A stretch of 64,000 nucleotides of DNA, from NCBI GenBank assembly GCA_029572815.1, contig JAKPUQ010000074.1, positions 1 through 64,000 on the forward strand. Direction: 5' to 3'. The translations under genes and the position numbers were made by a program. This stretch comes from Bacillota bacterium (lineage in GTDB: Bacteria > Bacillota > Clostridia > Oscillospirales > Ruminococcaceae). Positions 27,241 to 36,267 of this stretch are shown piece after piece. The notes beneath the pieces are model-generated. The model saw nothing but the letters and a program-made list of their open reading frames with translations, had not been told where the DNA came from and made no database searches. Position 1 is the stretch's first letter. The number at the start of each line of letters is the position of its first letter.

Positions 27241-28737
27241 TTATTTTTTCAGATTGTTGTGTATGCAGCTGCGGTTTGCACCAACAGCAGAGAATGAGCA
27301 CATGGCAAAAAGTACGTCCGTAGCCTCCACGCTGTCGATGAAGTCGATGGCATTAAGGTCGAAGTAACGTATATCGCAGAGATATATGTTCTCGAAGGAG
27401 CTTGTCAGCATGGGCAGCAGGGCGTTGCCGTAGCTGTCCTTGAATATGACAAGGTTTCTGCCGTTTTTGCACTCTGTATTTACGTGGACTATCCTCTCAT
27501 CGGAGCCGAAGACCATATAATAGCCTGAATTTGGCATTGGCGACGGGTCAAGAAGAAGATTTGCTGCCACGGGATTTTTGAAATGTGTATCGTACTGTGT
27601 GACAGTAACGGGAGTTTTGGGCTTATAGTATACGAAGTCCTCAGGATTGTTGAGCAGGGTAGCACTCTGTGTGTACATATAGAGGGTACCCACATATCCC
27701 GGGAGAGTAACGGTCTCGTACTCGGAAAGGTCCGCAAAGGGGACACCTGCCATGAGGGCGAACTGCTCTGCGGCATAGTAAGCGCCGAGAGGCTGCCAGT
27801 GGTGGTCGGTACGGGAGTATATAGCCTCGTCCTTGTGGGCATTGAGGATATTGTAAGCGTCAACGGGGATAACTCCCTTCAGAGATTCCTCTATCTTGTC
27901 GAAGTCATCCTTCTCGCTGTAGGCGAGATTGCTGTATTCCTCGGGAAGATAGAAGGAGCTTGAGGTGGGAAGCACCATTGAGTATACGTTCTTGTCACCG
28001 AGAGCCTCCTTGTACTCATTGACGAATGAAGCGTACTCCTGCTCGGTGCCCCATGCACCGCCGTAGAGGGTGATACCACGCTTGTTTACGATGAGGATAT
28101 TGTTTGTCAGTTCGCCCTGTGCGGGTTCTTCCTCGGGAGGAACGGTCGTCTCGGGGGCAGCAGTGGTCTCTGCCGTTGGAGCAGAGACATCGGGAGCAGC
28201 TGTAGTCACGGGAGGAGAAGTTGTCACGGTGACCGTGGGCTTCTGCTCAAAGCCGCTGCCGTAGAGCTCTGCGCCGTCCTCGCCGTCGCCGTATTTGCGC
28301 CCCTTGAGAGGCGTGATATTATCGGCGATGAACTGCTTTATGTGGGCACGGTCATGTACAGTATCATCGAAATAATCCGCGATACCTGCGGTATATTCGC
28401 CGCTGACGTAGTTCTTTACGGAGAACTTCGGGAATTTGGTCAGCATACGGTTCTCGTCGTCTGCTTTGGTCTCGTGGGGGAGCAGAGCAACGTACACGAA
28501 GCCACCTGCAAAAATAGCTCCCATGAGTATGATATTTGCGAGAGCTATCGAGTTCAGGGCAGTCTTTCTGCGCTGTTTTTTTAGCTTTTTAGCCTTTATT
28601 GGAATATCTATGGCTGTTTTTTCACGGTCGGAAGCCTCAATAGAGATGACGGGCTCGGGACGCTCAGCCTTATCATTCGCTTCCGGGGACTTGTTTTTCT
28701 TTTCGTCCTGAGAAGCGGTCTTGTTATCTTCGTTCAT
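27241..28737 (-). CDS. DHHW-family (SGNH-like) membrane-anchored acyltransferase partner
   Basis: A basic cytosolic N-terminus (~1-65) with KLKKQRRK, one membrane helix (SIALANIILMGAIFAGGFVYV), then an outer domain interrupted by a Thr/Pro/Ala-rich insertion (~165-205). It shows the DHHW signature in YSRTDHHWQPLGAYYA (~304) and the Ser motif IFKDSYGNALLPML near the C-terminus, as in AlgJ/AlgX-like SGNH proteins. These proteins act with an MBOAT partner to transfer acyl groups to extracellular polysaccharide. It starts 12 bases after the MBOAT stop and ends 9 bases before the fkbH start. By analogy it takes the place of DltD or AlgJ. Confidence 0.88.
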   Translation of the reverse strand: MNEDNKTASQDEKKNKSPEANDKAERPEPVISIEASDREKTAIDIPIKAKKLKKQRRKTALNSIALANIILMGAIFAGGFVYVALLPHETKADDENRMLTKFPKFSVKNYVSGEYTAGIADYFDDTVHDRAHIKQFIADNITPLKGRKYGDGEDGAELYGSGFEQKPTVTVTTSPPVTTAAPDVSAPTAETTAAPETTVPPEEEPAQGELTNNILIVNKRGITLYGGAWGTEQEYASFVNEYKEALGDKNVYSMVLPTSSSFYLPEEYSNLAYSEKDDFDKIEESLKGVIPVDAYNILNAHKDEAIYSRTDHHWQPLGAYYAAEQFALMAGVPFADLSEYETVTLPGYVGTLYMYTQSATLLNNPEDFVYYKPKTPVTVTQYDTHFKNPVAANLLLDPSPMPNSGYYMVFGSDERIVHVNTECKNGRNLVIFKDSYGNALLPMLTSSFENIYLCDIRYFDLNAIDFIDSVEATDVLFAMCSFSAVGANRSCIHNNLKK

Positions 28738-28749
28738 TTATGTGCCTCT

Positions 28750-30150
28750 TTAAAATCTGTAATACAGGAATGGGTGAGTGGTGGAGTCAACAAGCATGAT
28801 GCTTGTTATCACCAGAATAAGAGCTGCCGCAACCGCAGCTGCCGAGGAAATGACAGCCTTTGAAGCAAAACGCTTGTCCGACACATTCTTTATGCTGCTT
28901 ATAACGGGGAAGCAGCATATCACCGCAATGATGAGCAGGTACATATTGTTGATGAGAGAAATTTTGTCCTGCATGGCGATGAAGCCGTTTCTGCCGAATC
29001 CGAAGGCTGTTTTGAAGAATGTGCCCAGCTTGCTTATATCCTCGAAGTAGAAAATGCCGAAGCCGATGAATATTACGAATTTGCTGTAGATATGTCTGAT
29101 GACAACAGGTATCTTCTTCATCTTCTTTTTGCCTATTTTCATTTCGATGAATACGAAGACGCCGTAGTAGAGTCCCCAGAGAATGAAGTTCCAGCTTGCG
29201 CCGTGCCAGATGCCTGTGCAGAGCCATACGAGGAAGAGTCCGCCGTACTTTCTGCGTTTGCCGAAAATAGGGATATACAGCACATAGTCACGGAAGAATG
29301 TGCTGAGAGAGATATGCCAGCGCTGCCAGAATTCGGTTATGTCCTTGCATATGAACGGGTGATCGAAGTTTTCGTCAAAGTGGAAGCCGAAGACGCGTCC
29401 CAGACCGATGGCTATATCCGAATAGCCCGAGAAGTCGAAGTATATACGCATACCGTAAGCTATGACGCCGTACCATGCGCCAAAGGCGGTACTGCCGCCG
29501 ATGTTGCCGAGGAAGTTCTCGGAAATAAGGTTCAGCTGGTCAGCCAGAAGGACCTTCTTAGCTAGTCCAAGTGCGATACGGTTGAAGCCGTAGGAAATAT
29601 CGCGGAGCTCCACTGTGCGGCTCTCAATTTCCTTTTCGATAGTGCTGTATCTTACTATAGGACCTGCCACCAGCTGCGGGAACAGTGTCAGAAACAGCAG
29701 GAAGTTCTTGAAGCTCTTCTGTGGCTTAACCTTTTCCCAGTGACAGTCGATGATATAGGAAATGGTCTGGAAGGTATAGAAGCTGATACCGATAGGGAGC
29801 CGTATATCGGGGACGGGTATCGAGCATGAAAAAATGGCGTTGATATTTTCCGCAATAAAGCCGCTGTACTTGAATACACCAAGCATAAGAAGGTCATAGA
29901 CTACAGCCGCAGCAGTTGCAGCCGTATCGCCCCCCTTGCCCTGATATTTTCCGATAATGAGACCTGCCGTGTAGTTCACGACTGCGGTGAGCAGCATCAG
30001 GAAAATATAAACGGGCTCGCCCCATGCATAAAAGATAAGCGAGAAAATGATCAACACCGTGTTTTTTTGTTTTGTCCCTCTTGCCGCAGCATAGCACAGC
30101 AGGCATAAAGGGAGAAATATATATATGAAGAAAAGTCTTGAAAAAACCAT
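28750..30150 (-). CDS. MBOAT-family O-acyltransferase (AlgI/DltB-like)
   Basis: A 466-residue multi-pass protein of the AlgI/DltB class: IIFSLIFYAWGEP, GISFYTFQTISYIID, LFPQLVAGPIVRY, MRIYFDFSGYSDIAIGLG, WQRWHISLSTFFRDY and the catalytic His in CTGIWHGASWNFILWG (~312). It moves an acyl group from a cytosolic donor across the membrane, to an outer acceptor or to its SGNH partner. As first gene of the operon with DHHW, FkbH, carrier and phosphoesterase genes, it would use the FkbH-loaded carrier as donor, as DltB uses DltC. ATG 30150 is preceded by AAGGCGG. Its promoter lies at 30280-30308. Confidence 0.92.
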   Translation of the reverse strand: MVFSRLFFIYIFLPLCLLCYAAARGTKQKNTVLIIFSLIFYAWGEPVYIFLMLLTAVVNYTAGLIIGKYQGKGGDTAATAAAVVYDLLMLGVFKYSGFIAENINAIFSCSIPVPDIRLPIGISFYTFQTISYIIDCHWEKVKPQKSFKNFLLFLTLFPQLVAGPIVRYSTIEKEIESRTVELRDISYGFNRIALGLAKKVLLADQLNLISENFLGNIGGSTAFGAWYGVIAYGMRIYFDFSGYSDIAIGLGRVFGFHFDENFDHPFICKDITEFWQRWHISLSTFFRDYVLYIPIFGKRRKYGGLFLVWLCTGIWHGASWNFILWGLYYGVFVFIEMKIGKKKMKKIPVVIRHIYSKFVIFIGFGIFYFEDISKLGTFFKTAFGFGRNGFIAMQDKISLINNMYLLIIAVICCFPVISSIKNVSDKRFASKAVISSAAAVAAALILVITSIMLVDSTTHPFLYYRF

Positions 30151-30279
30151 TGTTCTACCGCCTTGTTGCTTTTGTTCTGTATCTTTCTTTCTACCGCGTA
30201 AAGGCTGGCGGAGCAGTTAAAAATCAAATATTTGTCTGTATCTCTTTTCTGCGGAAAAGTGTATAAGTCCGCACTGATT

Positions 30280-30308
30280 ATTATACAACAAATGCTGCTG
30301 AAATGCAA
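30280..30308 (-). promoter_or_regulatory. Sigma-A-type promoter of the MBOAT-FkbH operon
   Basis: Minus strand TTGCAT (30303-30308), 17 bases, TATAAT (30280-30285), about 130 bases before the MBOAT start. Confidence 0.75.
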
Positions 30309-30366
30309 GAGAAAAAGAGCGGGATTTTCAAAAATCGGCAGTATTTTTCAAAAATCGTATCAAGGC

Positions 30367-30391
30367 ACAAAAAAGCCGCAGAAATCTGCGG
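30367..30391 (-). terminator. Second terminator of the NfeD-SPFH operon
   Basis: Stem CCGCAGA / TCTGCGG followed on the minus strand by CTTTTTTG. It separates the SPFH operon from the MBOAT promoter; T's on the other side make it bidirectional. Confidence 0.7.
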
Positions 30392-30420
30392 TATTTTTGT
30401 AAGGCGGTTTATTTTTAGCT

Positions 30421-30452
30421 AAAAAATCCCCTCACCGAAGAGGTGAGGGGAT
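30421..30452 (-). terminator. First terminator of the NfeD-SPFH operon
   Basis: Stem ATCCCCTCACC / GGTGAGGGGAT, minus-strand tail TTTTTTAGC, directly after the SPFH stop codon. Confidence 0.9.
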
Positions 30453-30457
30453 ATAAG

Positions 30458-31435
30458 TTACTGTGCGTTTGTATTGTCGTTTGAAACGATAGCCTTAAGA
30501 CCTGTTGCAAGACCTGCAAGTCCCTGGATCTCACTGGGGATGATGATCTTTGTAGCCTTGCCGTCAGCAGCCTTTGCGAAGGACTCAAGTGACTTGAGCT
30601 GGATGACCTTGTCATTAGGATTAGCATTATTCAGCTTTACGATACTGTCTGCCAGAGCTTCCTGTACCATTTCGATAGCCTTTGCTTCACCGGTAGCCTC
30701 AAGGATCTTCTGCTCTCTTACGGCATCAGCTCTGAGCACCATTGCTTGCTTTTCAGCCTCTGCCTCGAGGATCTGTGCTTCCTTCTTAGCCTGTGCGCGA
30801 AGGATCTGGGATTCCTTTTCACCTTCTGCAACGAGGATCCGAGACTTCTTGTCACCCTCTGCCTGGAGGATCTTCTCACGGCGCTCACGCTCAGCCTTCA
30901 TCTGCTTTTCCATAGCGTCCTGGATCTCACGAGGAGGCAGGATATTCTTGAGCTCAACGCGGTTTACCTTGATACCCCAGTGGTCAGTAGCCTGGTCCAG
31001 GATAGCTGTGATCTTTGAGTTGATAACGTCTCTTGAAGTGAGAGTAGCGTCCAGTTCCATCTCACCGATGATGTTACGGAGAGTTGTTGCTGAAAGGTTC
31101 TCGATAGCTGCGAGAGGTCTCTCAACGCCGTAGATATACTGCTTAGCGTCAGTTACCTGATAGAATACGACTGTATCTATCTGCATTGTAACGTTATCCT
31201 TAGTGATAACGGGTTGAGGTTTGAAGTCTACAACCTTTTCCTTCAGTGAAACCTTGCCTGCGATCCTGTCGATGAAGGGAACGAGAACGTGGAGTCCTGT
31301 CTCCCACTCAGCGTGGAATGATCCCAGACGCTCGATAACGAACACATGAGCCTGCGGTACGATCCTGAAGGATCTGATGATAACAAATAAAAGAAATACG
31401 ATTACTAATAAAACAATGATTCCTATTGCATCCAT
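30458..31435 (-). CDS. SPFH/band 7 (stomatin, QmcA-like) membrane protein
   Basis: One N-terminal membrane segment (IGIIVLLVIVFLLFVIIRSF) is followed by an SPFH domain (VPQAHVFVIERLGSFHAEWE, VVDFKPQPVITKDNVTMQID, LRNIIGEMELDATLTSRD, WGIKVNRVELKNILPP) and a long Glu/Lys/Ala coiled coil (~175-265) made of near-repeats of EAEKQAxxLRA type. Such proteins form membrane rings or microdomains and control proteases and signalling. The NfeD partner is encoded just upstream, the usual pairing. ATG 31435 follows GGAGGT. Length 325 is typical. Confidence 0.92.
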   Translation of the reverse strand: MDAIGIIVLLVIVFLLFVIIRSFRIVPQAHVFVIERLGSFHAEWETGLHVLVPFIDRIAGKVSLKEKVVDFKPQPVITKDNVTMQIDTVVFYQVTDAKQYIYGVERPLAAIENLSATTLRNIIGEMELDATLTSRDVINSKITAILDQATDHWGIKVNRVELKNILPPREIQDAMEKQMKAERERREKILQAEGDKKSRILVAEGEKESQILRAQAKKEAQILEAEAEKQAMVLRADAVREQKILEATGEAKAIEMVQEALADSIVKLNNANPNDKVIQLKSLESFAKAADGKATKIIIPSEIQGLAGLATGLKAIVSNDNTNAQ

Positions 31436-31474
31436 TTTTGATTACCTCCGATTGATTTTATGGATAGTTTAATT

Positions 31475-31906
31475 TTATTCAGGTCTAACGCGAAGCTTCG
31501 CGCCCATGACCTTGGTGACGATAACGATGGTTCCGTTGGGAATAACCATGTCTTCGTCTTCAGGAACGGCACTCCAGTTTACCCCATTGAGAGTGACGCG
31601 GCCTGTACCTTTGTCTGCATTTATCTCCTCGATGACCGTGGCGTGTCTGCCGACATCAAGTTCGGCATTTGTTGCAACAGCTGTCTTCTTCCTGCGTTTT
31701 CTTATGAGCGGAATGCTCAGAAGCAGGAAAACAGACGATGATATAATGAATATACCAAGCTGTTCAAGTGCGGACAGCTCATAGAAGTAGCTCAGCAGGA
31801 GAGTAACAAGTGCTCCGGCTGCGAACCAGATCGAGACAAGCTGTACCGTAACGACCTCCGCGACCACGAAAGCGACAACTGCGATAGCCCAAAACAGTAC
31901 ACTCAA
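31475..31906 (-). CDS. NfeD-like partner of the SPFH protein
   Basis: Two to three membrane helices (LFWAIAVVAFVVAEVVTV, LVSIWFAAGALVTLLLSYF, LGIFIISSSVFLLLSI) precede a C-terminal OB-fold (VGRHATVIEEINADKGTGRVTLNG, GTIVIVTKVMGAKLRV), which is the short NfeD1b type without a ClpP-like protease. Such proteins pair with SPFH proteins. TTG 31906 is preferred because AAAGGGGGAAA is 8 bases ahead; the upstream TTG at 31927 falls before that site. The SPFH gene follows 39 bases later in the same operon. Confidence 0.85.
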   Translation of the reverse strand: MSVLFWAIAVVAFVVAEVVTVQLVSIWFAAGALVTLLLSYFYELSALEQLGIFIISSSVFLLLSIPLIRKRRKKTAVATNAELDVGRHATVIEEINADKGTGRVTLNGVNWSAVPEDEDMVIPNGTIVIVTKVMGAKLRVRPE

Positions 31907-31931
31907 GGTGATTTCCCCCTTTCGCAAATAT

Positions 31932-31983
31932 TTGTAGTAATCCCTACAATTCGTATTATATCACGAAAGTGTGAACTTTTCAA
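31932..31983 (-). promoter_or_regulatory. Promoter and small inverted repeat of the NfeD-SPFH operon
   Basis: Minus strand TTGAAA (31978-31983), 17 bases, TATAAT (31955-31960). Just downstream, TTGTAG (31932-31937) and CTACAA (31944-31949) form an inverted repeat near the transcription start. Confidence 0.7.
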
Positions 31984-32029
31984 GTATGATTGTCAAAAAA
32001 GCAACAAAATTTTTAGCCTTAAAGTATAA

Positions 32030-33151
32030 TTACTGTACTCTTTTAAGCTCCGTATAAGCCATTATATATGGCGCTATACCCTTGCCGTCATTTTCCACCA
32101 CCTTTTCACTGAGGTAGTACTCCGCAGAGCCGTCACGACCTGCGTCACCGCCGAGACCTCCCATAAGGCAGATGTTTCTCAGCACGGGGACATCATCGCT
32201 GTTGTCGATGTATTTTTCCGTGACAGTATCGAAGGCGGTCTTGCCGGCCCTGCGGATATCCTCGCCGCAGATGCCCAGCCTTGCAGCCTTAATGGCGGCA
32301 TAGGCGAAGAGGAGAGTGCCGCTGGTCTCGGGATAGTTGCCCTCAAGTTCCTTTCGTGCGGGGAGCTGTAGAAGCATACCCTCGTCGGTGATGAAGCTGC
32401 TCATATCATGGAGAAGCGTGCTGAGCTGTTTCCTCAGGGCGGAACTGTCTGTCATTATCTCACAGGTATCCGCCAGTGCAGCGCATAGCCAGCCGTTGGA
32501 ACGGAGCCAGAATTCGGGAGAAAGTCCGGTTATCTTATCTGCCCAGCACATTGAGTTGGTGTCATCGTAGCCGTGGTGATAAAGCCCCGTAACGGGGTCC
32601 CGCATTATCTTGCACATATCCGTGAACTGTCGCTGTACGTCCTCGGTGACGCCGCGCATACTGTGGAGCTTTGCATATTCTGCCATAAAGGGCAGCACCA
32701 TGTAAGCGCCGTCCAGCCAGATCTGGTCCTGATAGATAGCCTTGTGCCAGAAGCTTCCGCATGAAAGTCGTGGGTGGCGGACTATCTGTTCATACCAGAG
32801 CTTCTCAAAGCCCTGACGATAGCGTTCTTCACCGGTGAGCTTCCACAGGCGGAAAAGGTTTTTGCCGCCGTTGATGTTGTCCAGATTGTAGTCGGCGAAG
32901 TTCATGGTTGGAATAGTTCCGTCCTCAGTGACATAGGCGTTCATGAACTTTACTGAGTAGTCAAGGAGTCGTTTGTCGCCGTTTATATCATAGAGCATCA
33001 GCAGTGCAGTTATCATGCAGTTGTCGATATAGTTCCATCTGGGCGGCTTTTTATAAAGAATGCTCTCCTTATTCCACAGCGGACTGAGCGGCGGTGAGGG
33101 CAGTATAAAAGAGTCGATATATTTTGAGATGATGTTGTCTGCTTTTGTCAT
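32030..33151 (-). CDS. GH105 unsaturated rhamnogalacturonyl hydrolase (YteR/YesR-like)
   Basis: Cytosolic (alpha/alpha)6-barrel protein without signal peptide, 373 residues, as usual for GH105. Visible motifs include RWNYIDNCMITALLMLY, IWLDGAYMVLPFMAEYA (Asp expected to be catalytic), GLYHHGYDD, WLRSNGWLCAAL and NYPETSGTLLFAYA. The family removes the terminal 4,5-unsaturated galacturonyl residue from oligosaccharides made by pectate or rhamnogalacturonan lyases. It overlaps the last permease gene by 4 bases (stop/start overlap), so imported pectin oligosaccharides are its probable substrate. No terminator hairpin is visible after it. Confidence 0.9.
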   Translation of the reverse strand: MTKADNIISKYIDSFILPSPPLSPLWNKESILYKKPPRWNYIDNCMITALLMLYDINGDKRLLDYSVKFMNAYVTEDGTIPTMNFADYNLDNINGGKNLFRLWKLTGEERYRQGFEKLWYEQIVRHPRLSCGSFWHKAIYQDQIWLDGAYMVLPFMAEYAKLHSMRGVTEDVQRQFTDMCKIMRDPVTGLYHHGYDDTNSMCWADKITGLSPEFWLRSNGWLCAALADTCEIMTDSSALRKQLSTLLHDMSSFITDEGMLLQLPARKELEGNYPETSGTLLFAYAAIKAARLGICGEDIRRAGKTAFDTVTEKYIDNSDDVPVLRNICLMGGLGGDAGRDGSAEYYLSEKVVENDGKGIAPYIMAYTELKRVQ

Positions 33152-33975
33152 CCTGTCAGTCCTCCTGCGGTTATACCGCTGACAAATTTTTTCTGTGCGA
33201 TTGCGAATACAGCTACAGAGGGGATAAGCCCTATGACCGACATGGCAATGACGCTGCGCTGTTCATAGCCCTGTCCGGTGCTGTCCACCGAGAGCCTCAG
33301 TGCCAGTGACAGAGGGTACTTTTCCACTGACTGTATCATTATTAGCGGACCGAGAAAATCGTTCATGGTCCAGAGGAAGGTGAATACCGCTATGGAGATG
33401 ACAGCAGGCTTTATGCAGGGCACAAGCACGAAAAACAGCGTTTTCAGCGTGCCGCAGCCGTCTATTCTTGCAGCCTCGTCGAATTCCTTTGGTATTCCCT
33501 TGAAAAACTGTATGAGTATGAATACGAACATACCCTCTCCTGCGAAAAGAGCAGGCAGGGTAAGGGGGATATAGGTGTCAAGAAGTCCAAGCTTGCTCCA
33601 CAGGGAGTACATAGGCATGATGGTAACTATGGCAGGCATGAACATACCGCATATAAGCAGTCCGTAGAAGAGCTTTTTAAGCGGAAAGTCGAATCTTGCA
33701 AAGCCGTATGCCACCAGCACAGATGAGAGCACAGTAAAGGCTGTCTTGGGCACTATTATCATGAAGGTGTTCAGGAAGTAGTGCCCCATGGTGTAGGGGG
33801 TAACGGTCTTCCACGCCTTGCCGTAAACCGAGAGATCAAGTCTTTCCGGCATGAACCAGGCTGAGGTGAATATCTCCTCGTTGGTCTTGAATGAAGCTCC
33901 CAGCAGCCAGAGCAGGGGATAGAGCATGACTACAGCGGCTGCTGTGAGGAGCAGGTAAAGAAGGAGCTTTTTCAT
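33148..33975 (-). CDS. Sugar ABC transporter permease 2 (MalG/CUT1 type) of the pectin operon
   Basis: Six-helix inner-membrane permease, 275 residues, with the EAA loop EAARIDGCGTLKTLFFVLVP and a typical CUT1 N-terminus (LYPLLWLLGASFKT). It pairs with the permease encoded upstream (4-base overlap) and the lipoprotein. No ATPase gene is present, so it should use a shared MsiK-like ATPase encoded elsewhere. The linked GH105 gene points to unsaturated rhamnogalacturonan or pectin oligosaccharides as cargo. Confidence 0.92.
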   Translation of the reverse strand: MKKLLLYLLLTAAAVVMLYPLLWLLGASFKTNEEIFTSAWFMPERLDLSVYGKAWKTVTPYTMGHYFLNTFMIIVPKTAFTVLSSVLVAYGFARFDFPLKKLFYGLLICGMFMPAIVTIMPMYSLWSKLGLLDTYIPLTLPALFAGEGMFVFILIQFFKGIPKEFDEAARIDGCGTLKTLFFVLVPCIKPAVISIAVFTFLWTMNDFLGPLIMIQSVEKYPLSLALRLSVDSTGQGYEQRSVIAMSVIGLIPSVAVFAIAQKKFVSGITAGGLTG

Positions 33976-34850
33976 CTGTCCTCCCTCCTCAGTCTGCCCG
34001 TTGTTCTGTACATGATAAGTACGATAAGGGCGATAACCATGAACAGCAGCCAGGACAGAGCATTAGCGGTGCCCTCGTCGCCGTAGGTGAACATCTCCTC
34101 GTATATGTACATTCCGATAGTGCGGGTGCTGCCCAGTGGACCGCCGCCCGTTATCATGTAGGGAGCATTGAATTCCTGCATGGCAGCAATGGTCTGGAGC
34201 ACCAGATTTATGAATATGACATTCCGTATCTGGGGCAGGGTAATGGAGAAAAATGCTCTTGTACGTCCGCAGCCGTCCACTCTTGCAGCCTCATATAACT
34301 CACGGGGGATATCCCTGAGCGCCGCGAGAAATATTATCATAGTTGAGCCGAATTCCCACAGCCTCAGCAGCACTATTATAAAAAGAGCAGCATCAGTATC
34401 ACCGTACCAGCTCACGGGAGAAAGTCCCACAGCCTCAAGGAGCTGATTAACCAGTCCTTCTGAGGTGAAAAGGTACTGCCACATGATGATGACAGCCAGA
34501 TTTGCTCCCAGTATGGATGGTATGTAGAATACGGTGCAGAATATGCCGATGCCCTTCAGCTCCATATTGAGGAGAAGAGCCACAGCCAGCGAGACTATAA
34601 GTTTCAGAGGCACAAGTATGGCTGCATATTTCAGTGTCACAGCGGCGGAGCTCCTTATGTTTTCGTCTGACAGGATATGCCTGTAGTTTTCAAAGCCCAC
34701 GAAGCTGCTGCCGTCCGTAAGACCTGTAATGAACGAGGATACGAAAGGGTAGATTATCAGCAGCAGCGCTCCTATGATGAAGGGCGAGATAAGGAGCAGT
34801 CCCGTGTATCTGCTTACGCCCACGGGATTACGGTAGGTTCGGGTCTTCAT
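33972..34850 (-). CDS. Sugar ABC transporter permease 1 (MalF/UgpA-like) of the pectin operon
   Basis: Six helices, 292 residues, ISPFIIGALLLIIYPFVSSF near the start and the EAA motif EAARVDGCGRTRAFFSITLP. ATG 34850 lies within the end of the binding-protein gene (23-base overlap), giving tight coupling. Forms the pore with the product of the next gene; see that entry for cargo. Confidence 0.92.
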   Translation of the reverse strand: MKTRTYRNPVGVSRYTGLLLISPFIIGALLLIIYPFVSSFITGLTDGSSFVGFENYRHILSDENIRSSAAVTLKYAAILVPLKLIVSLAVALLLNMELKGIGIFCTVFYIPSILGANLAVIIMWQYLFTSEGLVNQLLEAVGLSPVSWYGDTDAALFIIVLLRLWEFGSTMIIFLAALRDIPRELYEAARVDGCGRTRAFFSITLPQIRNVIFINLVLQTIAAMQEFNAPYMITGGGPLGSTRTIGMYIYEEMFTYGDEGTANALSWLLFMVIALIVLIMYRTTGRLRREDR

Positions 34851-36156
34851 TTTTTATCTTCTCCAGATATTCGGTAACAGAGCGGTACATCTGCTCTGCG
34901 GCGGCCTCCGTGTCGGCGGTGCCGTATGAGACCGATTCTATGGCGGTATTGTAGAAGGACTTCATGCGTGACAGCTCCATATAGGGGCTGATGGTTATGG
35001 TGTCTGTCTCATTGAGAATATCTTGGCTCTCCTTGGAAAGCCCCGTAAGAGCGCCGCTTTTCTCAAGAGCAGATGATGCCTTCCGTGAAGCGGGTATGCC
35101 GCGGGTAGTTCCCAGTATCTTCGCACATTCCTCGTCATTGAGGAGCAAGTCCATAAAGGCGGCAGCCTCATCGGGATACTTTGTGTGTCCTGAAACTGCA
35201 TAGAGCAGCGACGGCTTTATCATCCAGCCGCTGTTGTTCCCGTTTTCGCCGGCGAGGAGAGGGCCTGCCTCAAGAACACCCTTTGGAAGAACCGCTTCAT
35301 ACTTGCCCACGGCGCTGCCCCATTCCAGAACACCTGCCACCTTTTCGCCGATGAACTCGGAGGACTGATACAGTGCAGCATTTCCGTCCTCGTCTGTGCG
35401 TGTCTTTACTGTCCTGATGACATGGTTATCCTCAAGGAGCTTATAGAAGTCAAGGGCATCGCGGATGTCCTCCTGTGTAAAGCCCAGCTCACCGTCAAGG
35501 GTGATGAACTGTCTGCCTGTTTTCTGCTGTATGTACACGACTGCAAGATACCATGCCGTGCCGCCTGACTGTATATCCAGATCCAGAGGATAGGCGTCAT
35601 GGCTGCCGAAGCTTTCTCCCAGAGCAATGAGATCCGACCATGTCCGTGGATAATCTGCACCGATGGCGCTGTAAGCCTCTGAATTGTAGAACAGTCCCCG
35701 TCCGCTGAGGGATACCGTAACGGCGTTGAGCTTTCCGTCTGCCCGTCCGAAGGACAGAGTGTCCTCATCAAATCCCGAAAGATCGAGAGTACCGCTAAGC
35801 GAGTCAAGATCATAGAATCCTTTTCCGTCAGGGGACATAGTTATGAGCCAGTCATAGTTTATCTGCATGATATCGGGCTCTGTACCGCCTTTCATCTGTG
35901 CCGTTACCTTTTCGGTCCAGCCGTCCCAGCCTCCGTACTCGGGGGTAATGGTGATGTCTGGGTGTTTTTTGCTCCACAGATCAATGGTTTTCAGAGTCGC
36001 TTCGTGTCTGTCGTCGCCGCCCCACCAAGAAAAGCGCAGCTCGCACTTATCAAGGCTCCCATCGGGGGGCGTTACAGAGACAGCTTTTTTGCTTGTGCAG
36101 GCAGAGAGTGAAAGCGCGCAGCAGAGTGCTGCGGCTTTAAAAATAAACTTTTTCAT
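34828..36156 (-). CDS. Sugar-binding lipoprotein of the pectin-oligosaccharide ABC transporter
   Basis: ATG 36156 (MKKFIFKAAALCCALSLSAC) with GAGAG upstream; the frame before it contains no good site. The lipobox LSAC gives Cys as the first mature residue. The type 1 extracellular solute-binding fold shows LRFSWWGGDDRHEATLK, WSKKHPDITITPEYGGWDGW, EPDIMQINYDWL, AAFMDLLLNDEECAKILG. First gene of the four-gene unit with two permeases and GH105. The mature protein sits on the outer face of the membrane and delivers oligosaccharides. Rhamnogalacturonan fragments are inferred only from the GH105 neighbour. Confidence 0.92.
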   Translation of the reverse strand: MKKFIFKAAALCCALSLSACTSKKAVSVTPPDGSLDKCELRFSWWGGDDRHEATLKTIDLWSKKHPDITITPEYGGWDGWTEKVTAQMKGGTEPDIMQINYDWLITMSPDGKGFYDLDSLSGTLDLSGFDEDTLSFGRADGKLNAVTVSLSGRGLFYNSEAYSAIGADYPRTWSDLIALGESFGSHDAYPLDLDIQSGGTAWYLAVVYIQQKTGRQFITLDGELGFTQEDIRDALDFYKLLEDNHVIRTVKTRTDEDGNAALYQSSEFIGEKVAGVLEWGSAVGKYEAVLPKGVLEAGPLLAGENGNNSGWMIKPSLLYAVSGHTKYPDEAAAFMDLLLNDEECAKILGTTRGIPASRKASSALEKSGALTGLSKESQDILNETDTITISPYMELSRMKSFYNTAIESVSYGTADTEAAAEQMYRSVTEYLEKIKNEDPNLP

Positions 36157-36189
36157 ACTCTCAGATCCCTGATATAATGATATAATGTA

Positions 36190-36218
36190 ATTATACACCA
36201 TTAAAGAAGTAAAATCAA
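36190..36218 (-). promoter_or_regulatory. Sigma-A-type promoter of the GH105/ABC operon
   Basis: Minus strand TTGATT (36213-36218), 17 bases, TATAAT (36190-36195), about 35 bases before ATG 36156. Confidence 0.8.
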
Positions 36219-36267
36219 TACAAAAATAGCAAAATCTCACAAAAATGACCTCAGAGGAGACCATAAT

